Shown here piece by piece: positions 49,187 through 56,098 of a stretch of DNA of 56,098 bases. Location: IMG/VR virus record IMGVR_UViG_3300030102_007626, positions 99,572-155,669 of that record; one strand, written 5' to 3'. The translations under genes and the position numbers were made by a program. Source of the stretch: a virus. Within the stretch, counting starts at the first letter, position 1. Every line of letters starts with the position of its first letter. Under the pieces are notes generated by a model. The model was given only the letters and a program-made list of their open reading frames with translations. It had not been told where the DNA came from and made no database searches.

Positions 49187-49987
49187 ATGAAAAAGACTCG
49201 TTTACTTGAAATTATTAGAGAAGAAATTGCTGATGCATTAAATGAAATCCCTTTTATAGGACCTAAAAGTCAATATGATTTAGCATATGATAAAGAAACA
49301 GGTGAAGTTCAAAAAAATATTTTAGGAAGTGCTATAAAAAATGCTGTTGATGTAATTAAGGGTATGGGAGTTGAATCTACCCCAGAAATAGCTAAAATAA
49401 TAGTTGGTAAAAAAGCTAGAACTAGTCCTAATTCTCCCCCTGAACTTGTTTCAGCTTTAGTTGCTGTAGATGATGCTGTAGCAAAACAAAGAGACACTTT
49501 TGATGAACCTAAAATTCTTCAAATAGTTAGTAAAATGGCTAATGAACCAAAATCTGGAATCCCCGATATGGGCAAATACATTTCAGGTGAAAAAACTTTT
49601 GCAGATAAATTACAATTCCCCCAAACAGAAAAAGCTGTAGATAGAATTTTAAATCCAAAAGCTCCAAAACCCCCAAAACCAACACCAACTGGATCAGGTA
49701 AAAGAGGACGCCCTGCAGGAAGTACTAAAACAGCTACTCGTACAACAGGAGATGATGGGTTTGATGATGTAAGTTATTCTGATACAAGTGATGAAGGACC
49801 ATCTTCTGCTGATATTTCAAGTGATGAAACAGCTAAATCTTTAGGAGCTAAAGCAGAAAGAATGGCACAAGTTCAAAAATTCACAGCTAAGATGAAAGAT
49901 GAAGGTGTTGTAGGAGATGATAATAAAATATTAGATGCTAAAAAATATAAAGAAGAATTTGCTAAATTTAAAGCAAAATTAAAATAA
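49187..49987 (+). CDS. leader-bearing protein with AT-hook
   Basis: A 266-residue protein. The leader MKKTRLLEIIREEIADALNE carries IRE and LNE sites. An alpha-helical domain follows (about 25-155), then a Pro/Lys linker, an AT-hook KRGRPAGSTK (172-181), an acidic linker (DDGFDDVSYSDTSDEG) and a helical Lys-rich end. The AT-hook suggests contact with AT-rich DNA, fitting a packaged DNA-binding protein. It has no known family. Confidence 0.65.
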   Translation: MKKTRLLEIIREEIADALNEIPFIGPKSQYDLAYDKETGEVQKNILGSAIKNAVDVIKGMGVESTPEIAKIIVGKKARTSPNSPPELVSALVAVDDAVAKQRDTFDEPKILQIVSKMANEPKSGIPDMGKYISGEKTFADKLQFPQTEKAVDRILNPKAPKPPKPTPTGSGKRGRPAGSTKTATRTTGDDGFDDVSYSDTSDEGPSSADISSDETAKSLGAKAERMAQVQKFTAKMKDEGVVGDDNKILDAKKYKEEFAKFKAKLK

Positions 49988-49988
49988 T

Positions 49989-50351
49989 TTGAAAGATAAA
50001 GTAATACAATTAAAGTTATGGCATGTTATGATATTCATAACAGTTTTTGCACTTTTATTATTTTCTGTCATTGTTACAGCCATATCACCAGTTGAGGTAG
50101 GTGATTACACTAAACAAGAACAAAAAATAGATAGTTTAAATAATGTCATATTGGTATTAGAAGATAAACAATTAGAATTAAATAATTCTATTACATATCA
50201 ACAAAATGAAATTATTAGTTTGAACAAACAAATTGACAGTACAAACACAAAAATAGTAAAAGTAAAAGAATATTATGGTAAAAAAATTAAGAATATTACT
50301 ACCTATACTCCTACTCAACTCGATAAGTTTTTCTCAGAAAGATACCAATAA
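49989..50351 (+). CDS. membrane-anchored coiled-coil protein, possible inner-membrane spanin
   Basis: A 120-residue protein that seems to start with TTG at 49989, right after the previous stop; ATG at 50025 lies inside the hydrophobic segment. It has one N-terminal membrane segment (VMIFITVFALLLFSVIVTA), then a periplasmic coiled coil (KIDSLNNVILVLEDKQLEL). This is the layout of an i-spanin. The next gene starts inside it, in another frame, as in many Rz/Rz1 pairs. The spanin role is inferred from layout only. Confidence 0.5.
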   Translation: MKDKVIQLKLWHVMIFITVFALLLFSVIVTAISPVEVGDYTKQEQKIDSLNNVILVLEDKQLELNNSITYQQNEIISLNKQIDSTNTKIVKVKEYYGKKIKNITTYTPTQLDKFFSERYQ

Positions 50352-50706
50352 AATATGTTTTGACTATGATATTGCTAAAAAAATAGCAGTTGATTTAGTT
50401 AAAGGTGATTCTGCAATAGCTGAACTTGATCAAACAAACCAATTAATTTTAGAATTAAATGAAAAATCTATTAGACAAGATAGTGTTATAAAAGACTTTG
50501 AAGCTAAAGACCATAATTATGTTCTTCAAATTAATAATTATGTTAAAATAGATGAACAAAGATCTTTAATTATTGATGGTTTAAAAAATGATGTTACTAA
50601 ACTGCAAAAATCAAATAAAAGATTAAAAAAAGGTCTTAAATGGTTAGGTGGGGGATTTTTAGCTACCCTAACCCCTTTAATTATATTATTATTAATCCCA
50701 GGATAA
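50275..50706 (+). CDS. exported coiled-coil protein with C-terminal membrane anchor, possible spanin partner
   Basis: A 143-residue protein overlapping the previous gene by 77 bp in a different frame. It has a signal peptide (MVKKLRILLPILLLNSISFS) ending before SQK, a long coiled coil (residues 35-115) and a C-terminal hydrophobic segment (WLGGGFLATLTPLIILLLIP). No lipobox is visible. The two ends could bridge membranes, as spanins do at lysis, but the topology is only predicted by eye. Confidence 0.5.
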   Translation: MVKKLRILLPILLLNSISFSQKDTNKICFDYDIAKKIAVDLVKGDSAIAELDQTNQLILELNEKSIRQDSVIKDFEAKDHNYVLQINNYVKIDEQRSLIIDGLKNDVTKLQKSNKRLKKGLKWLGGGFLATLTPLIILLLIPG

Positions 50707-50707
50707 T

Positions 50708-52291
50708 ATGAGCCAAGACCTTAAAAAGAAAATACGAGAAGAATATGTAAGATGTGCTGCATCCCCTGCATATTTTATGCGTAAATATTGTTATATACAA
50801 CATCCAAAACGAGGTCGAATCCAATTTAATTTATATCCATTTCAAGATAAAGTATTAACTTTATTTCAAGAAAACCCATATTCAATTGTTTTAAAATCTA
50901 GACAGTTAGGTATATCTACTTTAACAGCGGGTTATTCTTTATGGATGATGTTATTTCATCAAGATAAAAATATACTTTGTATAGCAACAAAACAAGAAAC
51001 AGCTAAAAACATGGTTACTAAGGTTAAGTTTATGTATGATAACTTACCTACATGGCTTAAAGAAAAACAAAAACCATCTGAAGACAATAAACTAACCCTT
51101 AGATTAAATAATGGTTCTCAAATAAAAGCAACATCAGCAAGTTCTGATGCTGGCCGATCAGAAGCAGTTTCTTTATTAATAATTGATGAAGCTGCCTTTA
51201 TTAATAATATAGGTGAAATATGGGCCTCAGCACAACAAACATTAGCAACAGGTGGTGGTTGTATTGCACTATCTACTCCTTATGGTACTGGAAATTGGTT
51301 TCATAAAACATGGGTTGCGGCTGAAATGGGGGATAATAGTTTTTTACCTATACGTTTACCTTGGGAAGTACATCCTGAACGAGATCAAAATTGGAGAGAT
51401 CAACAAGATGCTGATTTAGGAGCAAGAATGGCAGCACAAGAATGTGACTGTGATTTTTCAACTTCTGGTGATACTGTTTTTTATCCTGAAAATATAGATT
51501 ATTATGAAAAAGAATGTATTAAAGAACCATTAGAAAAACGTGGATTAGATAAAAATTTATGGATATGGGAACCGGCAGATTATTCAAGAGATTATTTAGT
51601 TGTAGCTGATGTTGCTCGTGGAGATGGAAAAGATAATTCTACACTTCATGTATTTGATGTTGAAACTTTTACTCAAGTTGCTGAATATAAAGGTCAAATG
51701 GGTACAAAAGATTTTGGTAATTTATTAGTTGGTATAGCAACTGAATATAATAATGCTTTACTTGCACCTGAAAATTCAAGCATAGGATGGTCAACTATTC
51801 AAACTATCCTTGATAGAGGTTATCAAAATTTGTATCATTCACCTAAAGGTAATAGTATGTCTGTAGATAATTATTTTGATCCTTATATGGATTATAGTAA
51901 AATGACACCTGGTTTTACAATGGCTTCAAATACTAGACCAATAGCAATTGGTAAATTTCAAGAAGCTGTACGAGATAAAGGAGTTACATTTCGATCTGTG
52001 CGACTATTAGAAGAAATGAAAGTATTTATATGGAGAAATGGTAGAGCTGAAGCCCAAACAGGGTATAATGATGATTTAGTTATGGCATTTTCTATAGGCT
52101 GTTATTTAAGAGAAACAGCATTTAAATTAAGACAACAAGGAATGGATATGACTAAAAGTATGTTAAATAATGTTAGTAATAATACCTCAAAATATTCGGG
52201 TGGTTATTCAAGCAATGGTACTTTTAAAAATCCCTACAAAATAAATAACCCTTATTCAAACGGCGAAGAAGATATTTCTTGGCTATTATAA
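50708..52291 (+). CDS. terminase large subunit, gp17-like
   Basis: A 527-residue packaging motor and nuclease. The ATPase domain has the Walker A-like SRQLGIST (64-71) and Walker B LLIIDEAAF (156-164, Asp160-Glu161), with the coupling motif ALSTPYGTGN after it. The nuclease domain has VVADVARGDGKDNST (Asp301), LLAPENSSIG (Glu355) and YNDDLVMAF (Asp455/456). It cuts and pumps DNA into proheads through the portal. The portal gene follows 10 bp later; the small subunit is not recognised in this window. Confidence 0.93.
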   Translation: MSQDLKKKIREEYVRCAASPAYFMRKYCYIQHPKRGRIQFNLYPFQDKVLTLFQENPYSIVLKSRQLGISTLTAGYSLWMMLFHQDKNILCIATKQETAKNMVTKVKFMYDNLPTWLKEKQKPSEDNKLTLRLNNGSQIKATSASSDAGRSEAVSLLIIDEAAFINNIGEIWASAQQTLATGGGCIALSTPYGTGNWFHKTWVAAEMGDNSFLPIRLPWEVHPERDQNWRDQQDADLGARMAAQECDCDFSTSGDTVFYPENIDYYEKECIKEPLEKRGLDKNLWIWEPADYSRDYLVVADVARGDGKDNSTLHVFDVETFTQVAEYKGQMGTKDFGNLLVGIATEYNNALLAPENSSIGWSTIQTILDRGYQNLYHSPKGNSMSVDNYFDPYMDYSKMTPGFTMASNTRPIAIGKFQEAVRDKGVTFRSVRLLEEMKVFIWRNGRAEAQTGYNDDLVMAFSIGCYLRETAFKLRQQGMDMTKSMLNNVSNNTSKYSGGYSSNGTFKNPYKINNPYSNGEEDISWLL

Positions 52292-52301
52292 AAAATAAAA
52301 A

Positions 52302-54209
52302 ATGGCAGATACTGGATTATTTGGAAGATTAAGAAGATTATTTTCAACTGATGTAATTATTAGAAATGATGGAGAAGATCAATTAAAAGTAATTGATATA
52401 AATAAAATTCAAGTTTCAGGTGAATATGAAACTAATGCTTTAGTAGATAGATTTAATAGAATTTATACTAATGCTAACACATCAATTTATGGATACCAGA
52501 GTAGTTATAACTACTTAATGCTAAGACCTCAATTATATTCTGAATATGATGCAATGGATACAGATGCAATTATAGCTTCTGCTTTAGATATTATTTCTGA
52601 TGAATGTACTTTAAAAAATGATATGGGAGAAGTACTTCAAATTAAAAGCTCTGATGAAGATGTGCAAAAAATATTATATAATTTATTTTATGATATATTA
52701 AATATAGAATTTAATTTATGGCCTTGGATTAGAAACATGTGTAAATATGGGGATTTCTTTTTAAAACTAGAAATTTCTGAAAAATTTGGTGTTTATAATG
52801 TTATACCATACAATGCATTTCATATAGAAAGACAAGATGGTTTCAACCCAGATAGACCAGCTGATGTAAGATATAGATTTGATCCAGATGGTATTAATCA
52901 ATCATATGGACAATACTCAGTTCCTAATTCTAGTTATCAAACTAATGACAATGATAAAGCTATTTATTTTGATAATTATGAAGTAGCACATTTTAGATTA
53001 CTTTCAGATACTAATTTTTTACCTTATGGTAGGTCATATCTAGAACCAGGACGTAAACTATTTAAACAATATACAATGATGGAAGACGCTATGTTAATTC
53101 ATAGAATTGTTCGTGCTCCTGAAAAACGTATTTATTATATAAATGTTGGAAATATTGCACCTGCTGAAGTTGAAAACTTTATGCAAAAAACAATATCAAA
53201 AATGAAACGTACTCCTTATATTGATCAAGAAACAGGAGATTATAACTTAAAATATAATATGCAAAACCTGCTAGAGGATTATTATATTCCTGTAAGAGGT
53301 AATGATCAAGCAACCAAAATAGATAATTTAGGTGGATTACAATATGATGGAATTCAAGATGTAGAATATTTAAGAGATAAATTATTTGCTGCTCTTAAAG
53401 TACCTAAAGCATTTATGGGTTATGAAAAGGATTTAACTGGTAAAGCTACACTAGCAGCTGAAGATATTAGATTTGCTCGTACAATTGAACGTATACAAAG
53501 AATCATAGTTTCAGAACTTACTAAAATTGCATTAGTTCATTTATATGCACAAGGTTATAAAGATGATGCTTTAGTAAATTTTGAACTTTCATTAACTAAT
53601 CCTTCTGTAATTTATGACCAAGAAAGAGTAACATTAATGAAAGAAAAAGTTGATTTAGCTAATCAAATTTTAGATAATAAATTAATGCCTACTGATTTTG
53701 TGTATGAACATATATTCCATTTAAGTGAAGATGATTATAGTGAATATAGAGATTTAATTGCTCAAGATGCTAAACGTAAATTCCGTATTAATCAAATTGA
53801 AAATGAAGGTAATGATCCACTTGAAACAGGTAAATCATATGGTACACCCCATGATTTAGCTTCATTATATGGTAGAAATAGATATGATAATGGAGAAGTA
53901 CCTGAGGGATATGATGAAGATAAAGAACCATTAGGTAGACCAAAAGAAAAAGTATCTAATAAAAATACACAAGATAATGCTCTTGGTAAAGATAGAATAG
54001 GAGCAATTGGAATGAAAACGGATAATGATGCATCTGATTCAATAAAACCCAACTATAAAGGTGGTTCCCCTTTAGCACTTGAAACAAAAAATAAACGAAA
54101 TAAAAATAAAAAAATGTTTAATGATTTAAAAAATCAGAAAAAACAGATGATTTTTGAAAAAGAAATTAAAGGAAGTTCTTTATTAGATGAAAATCAAATA
54201 AAACAATAA
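52302..54209 (+). CDS. portal vertex protein, gp20-like
   Basis: A 635-residue protein. LMLRPQLYSEYDAMDTDAII (about residues 67-86) with SALDIISDECTLKN, and later EDAMLIHRIVRAPEKRIYYI (about 261-280), are the classical gp20 boxes. It forms the dodecameric ring through which DNA enters. The C-terminal tail is charged and longer than in T4 gp20 (about 524 residues) and ends in acidic and Lys-rich low complexity. It directly follows terminase, as in T4. Confidence 0.92.
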   Translation: MADTGLFGRLRRLFSTDVIIRNDGEDQLKVIDINKIQVSGEYETNALVDRFNRIYTNANTSIYGYQSSYNYLMLRPQLYSEYDAMDTDAIIASALDIISDECTLKNDMGEVLQIKSSDEDVQKILYNLFYDILNIEFNLWPWIRNMCKYGDFFLKLEISEKFGVYNVIPYNAFHIERQDGFNPDRPADVRYRFDPDGINQSYGQYSVPNSSYQTNDNDKAIYFDNYEVAHFRLLSDTNFLPYGRSYLEPGRKLFKQYTMMEDAMLIHRIVRAPEKRIYYINVGNIAPAEVENFMQKTISKMKRTPYIDQETGDYNLKYNMQNLLEDYYIPVRGNDQATKIDNLGGLQYDGIQDVEYLRDKLFAALKVPKAFMGYEKDLTGKATLAAEDIRFARTIERIQRIIVSELTKIALVHLYAQGYKDDALVNFELSLTNPSVIYDQERVTLMKEKVDLANQILDNKLMPTDFVYEHIFHLSEDDYSEYRDLIAQDAKRKFRINQIENEGNDPLETGKSYGTPHDLASLYGRNRYDNGEVPEGYDEDKEPLGRPKEKVSNKNTQDNALGKDRIGAIGMKTDNDASDSIKPNYKGGSPLALETKNKRNKNKKMFNDLKNQKKQMIFEKEIKGSSLLDENQIKQ

Positions 54210-54219
54210 TAAATTTTTA

Positions 54220-54230
54220 TATATTTATAA
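54220..54230 (+). promoter_or_regulatory. TATATTTATAA motif (candidate late element)
   Basis: Exact TATATTTATAA, 19 bp before the start at 54250. Confidence 0.55.
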
Positions 54231-54249
54231 CTAAACAAACTTATTAAGA

Positions 54250-55104
54250 ATGCAAGTTAAACATTCAAAGTACAAAAATACTGGTATACTATTTGAATTA
54301 TTAGTACGCCAAATTACTACTGATACTTTAGAAAATAAAACTTCACCTGCTAAAGATATATTACAAAAATATTTTGTAAAATCTGAGTTGGGAAGAGAGT
54401 ATAAATTGTATGAATCTCTTTTAAAAAGAACTTCATTAACTGAAGCTAAAGCTTCTATTACAATTTCTACTTTAATTGAATCATCAAAATCTTTAAATAG
54501 GGGAGCTATTAAAAGACAAAAGTATAATCTTATTAATGAAATAAAAAAACATTATGATTTAACTCATTTTTTTAATCATAAACTCCCTAACTATAAACCT
54601 TTTGCTGCATTTTATACTTTATTAGAATTAAACAATTCTACCGTTTCAAACCCAGAACAACTAATCCAAAATAAAATTACTATTTTAGAACATTTAACTG
54701 TTGCTTCTATTAAAGAAAGTAAGGTTAGAGATGAAGTAATGGAAGAAGTAAATAAATCTGATAAAGATACTAAATTACTTACTTATAAGATTTTAATGGA
54801 AAAATTTAATGGTAAATATGATAATTTAGCAAAAAAACAAAAATTAATTCTTAAAGAGTATATTAATTCAATTGATAATGCTCCTCGTTTAAAAAAGTTT
54901 TATACAGATAAAATACATGAAATTAAAACAGAATTAATAGGTTTAAATAAAAATACTAAAAATAAAGTTACTAAAATAAAAATTGCTGAGGTTGTTTCTT
55001 TAATTAAAGTTCCATCAAAAAATTACAAACTTAAAGATAAAGATTTAGTTGATTTACTACAATATTGTGATTTAGTAGATGAATTAGAAACAGCTAATGG
55101 ATAG
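54250..55104 (+). CDS. helical head-cluster protein of unknown function
   Basis: A 284-residue, Lys-rich, mostly helical protein starting MQVKHSKYKNTGILFELL. It sits between portal and the next head genes, where T4 carries prohead-core genes 67/68. No motif is recognised and it has no leader. It overlaps the next gene by 8 bp. I recall similar proteins after the portal in marine T4-like phages. Confidence 0.65.
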   Translation: MQVKHSKYKNTGILFELLVRQITTDTLENKTSPAKDILQKYFVKSELGREYKLYESLLKRTSLTEAKASITISTLIESSKSLNRGAIKRQKYNLINEIKKHYDLTHFFNHKLPNYKPFAAFYTLLELNNSTVSNPEQLIQNKITILEHLTVASIKESKVRDEVMEEVNKSDKDTKLLTYKILMEKFNGKYDNLAKKQKLILKEYINSIDNAPRLKKFYTDKIHEIKTELIGLNKNTKNKVTKIKIAEVVSLIKVPSKNYKLKDKDLVDLLQYCDLVDELETANG

Positions 55105-55546
55105 AATTAAAGAAATAGTAAGAAAAAAATTAAAAGAGTTATCCGCTACTAACCAAGGTGGTGCTTCTTTTACCCCAGGACAAGGGGCTAACTATGCTAC
55201 TCCAACAGCTTTTAATAAAAATAAAAAAGCTAAAGGAGCTAAAAATATTTATTATTATAAATTAGGATTTAAGCCTGTACCTAAAATTAAGCCTAAATCT
55301 TATGATATAAAAAAATTATTTGAAGAAGAAAAGTTAAACGAAATGAATGATTTTCAAAAACGTCGTTTAGCTGGGTTAGATGAAATTGAGAGATTAATGA
55401 ATGAAATAACACCATTAGTTTCTAATGCAAAAAATGATACAATTGAATTATATGGTGGAAACGCTGGTTCATATGATATCACACAACCAATAGAAATAGT
55501 ATTAAACTATTTAAAAGAAATAAAAGAACTGTTAACAGAAAAATAA
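55097..55546 (+). CDS. leader-bearing head-cluster protein
   Basis: A 149-residue protein. The N-terminus MDRIKEIVRKKLKELSATN resembles the leaders. It continues with a Gly-rich segment (GGASFTPGQGANYATPTAF), the box KAKGAKNIYYYKLGFK (about 43-58) and a helical C-terminus ending YLKEIKELLTEK. These boxes are known to me from post-portal genes of marine T4-like phages. Probably a prohead or internal protein. Confidence 0.65.
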   Translation: MDRIKEIVRKKLKELSATNQGGASFTPGQGANYATPTAFNKNKKAKGAKNIYYYKLGFKPVPKIKPKSYDIKKLFEEEKLNEMNDFQKRRLAGLDEIERLMNEITPLVSNAKNDTIELYGGNAGSYDITQPIEIVLNYLKEIKELLTEK

Positions 55547-56098
55547 ATGAAAAAGACATTACAAGACCAGTATTTGTTAATTAAAGAAGGTAAAGGACAT
55601 AAAGATATCTTTATTAAGGAAGCTAAACGACAGTTTCCTGGTTTAATTCGTAACGCTGCTACATATACAGAAGTAGCAAATGTACTTAAAACTAAAAATC
55701 TTATTAATGAAAACGTTGTTGGTTTAGAACCAATTAACCAATTACAACCTTCTAAAAAAGAATCATTTGAAGTAGCATTTGAAAATTTTTTAGCTGAAGC
55801 AAAGAAAGAACATTTTGATGATGAAAAAGCTGAACTTAAAAAAACTTCAAAACAAGTAGAAGAAGATGCTGAAAAGAATTTTGACTATGAGGATAAGAAA
55901 AATCCTGATAATTTAATTTTTGATCAAATCATGAAAGGATACTACACTGAAATGAAGGATCCTAAAAATGAAAGTAAAACAATGGAACAATTAAAAGCCA
56001 TTGTAATTAAAAATCTTGAAAAAAATCCTACATATTACACTGAAAAAGGTCAGTTTGGTGTAAAAGATTTAGGATATACAATGGATGCACCTGGTTTA
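55547..56098 (+). CDS. head-cluster protein, 3' end outside the window
   Basis: An open frame starts at ATG 55547, directly after the previous stop, and runs 184 codons without a stop to the window edge, so it is partial. It begins MKKTLQDQYLLIKEGKGHKD, which contains an IKE site, and includes FLAEAKKEHFDD and the box KGYYTEMKDPKNESKTMEQL, followed by YTEKGQFGVKDLGY. These segments recur in marine T4-like phages near capsid genes. Probably a prohead-core or scaffold-type protein. Confidence 0.65.
   Translation, partial: MKKTLQDQYLLIKEGKGHKDIFIKEAKRQFPGLIRNAATYTEVANVLKTKNLINENVVGLEPINQLQPSKKESFEVAFENFLAEAKKEHFDDEKAELKKTSKQVEEDAEKNFDYEDKKNPDNLIFDQIMKGYYTEMKDPKNESKTMEQLKAIVIKNLEKNPTYYTEKGQFGVKDLGYTMDAPGL

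Noticed and set aside
44029-56098. Integrase, attachment sites or other lysogeny genes
   Set aside because: None of the frames in the window shows a tyrosine or serine recombinase, repressor or excisionase pattern; the content fits a strictly lytic T4-like phage, though the rest of the genome is not visible.

Overview
The window looks like an internal piece of a large, AT-rich, T4-like (myovirus-type) bacteriophage genome that infects a member of the Bacteroidota, probably a marine flavobacterium. Both ends cut into the genome, and every convincing gene is on the + strand. The phage assignment rests on recognisable T4-like modules: terminase large subunit and portal at the right end, gp25-like and gp6-like baseplate wedge proteins, a gp55-like late sigma factor and a gp61-like primase. 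The host assignment is an inference. There are no Shine-Dalgarno sequences but A-rich leaders, the exported proteins end their signal peptides in SQ, one lipoprotein has an acidic surface-export-like signal, and carboxypeptidase-regulatory-like folds occur in virion proteins.

Positions 1-7500 are an early region of about twenty tiny genes of unknown function. Almost all are preceded by a near-identical 24-bp promoter-like element (TTYGTATATT... TATAATTAAA) lying 7-14 bp before the start codon. Much of this block (about 2.0-6.6 kb) is extraordinarily poor in cytosine on the coding strand, including 604 consecutive bases with no C. It also holds an ATTACCA-repeat zone, several hairpin terminators, an AT-hook repeat protein and a candidate structured RNA (6790-6961). 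A GC-rich hairpin island at 7.5-7.6 kb marks the change to the next region.

Positions 7.9-14.1 kb carry an exported protein pair, putative fibre proteins, a guanidinoacetate/arginine-type methyltransferase, and an operon under the early motif that contains an HD phosphohydrolase and the late sigma factor. Positions 14.2-30.3 kb are a tail and baseplate cluster (gp5-like spike or hub, gp25, gp6, large fibre or wedge proteins, two paralogous structural proteins). Positions 30.3-32.5 kb insert a small DNA-metabolism set (GIY-YIG protein, primase, PD-(D/E)XK exonuclease).

Positions 32.5-50.0 kb are the most unusual part. This is a long series of genes whose products begin with the same kind of short amphipathic peptide ending in (L/I)xE, resembling the capsid-targeting and prohead-protease signals of T4 internal proteins. 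They include a P-loop kinase, a 1073-residue polyprotein (nucleotidyltransferase plus two HExxH metallopeptidase-like modules separated by LNE/LEE sites), a deoxynucleotidase-like HAD protein, and basic, acidic and cysteine-rich proteins. I infer that the phage packages a large protein payload in its head. The region also encodes an FAD enzyme, a nucleotide kinase and a cupin-like protein. Positions 50.0-56.1 kb hold an overlapping membrane/coiled-coil pair (possible spanins), terminase, portal and the first head-assembly genes; the last gene is cut by the window edge.
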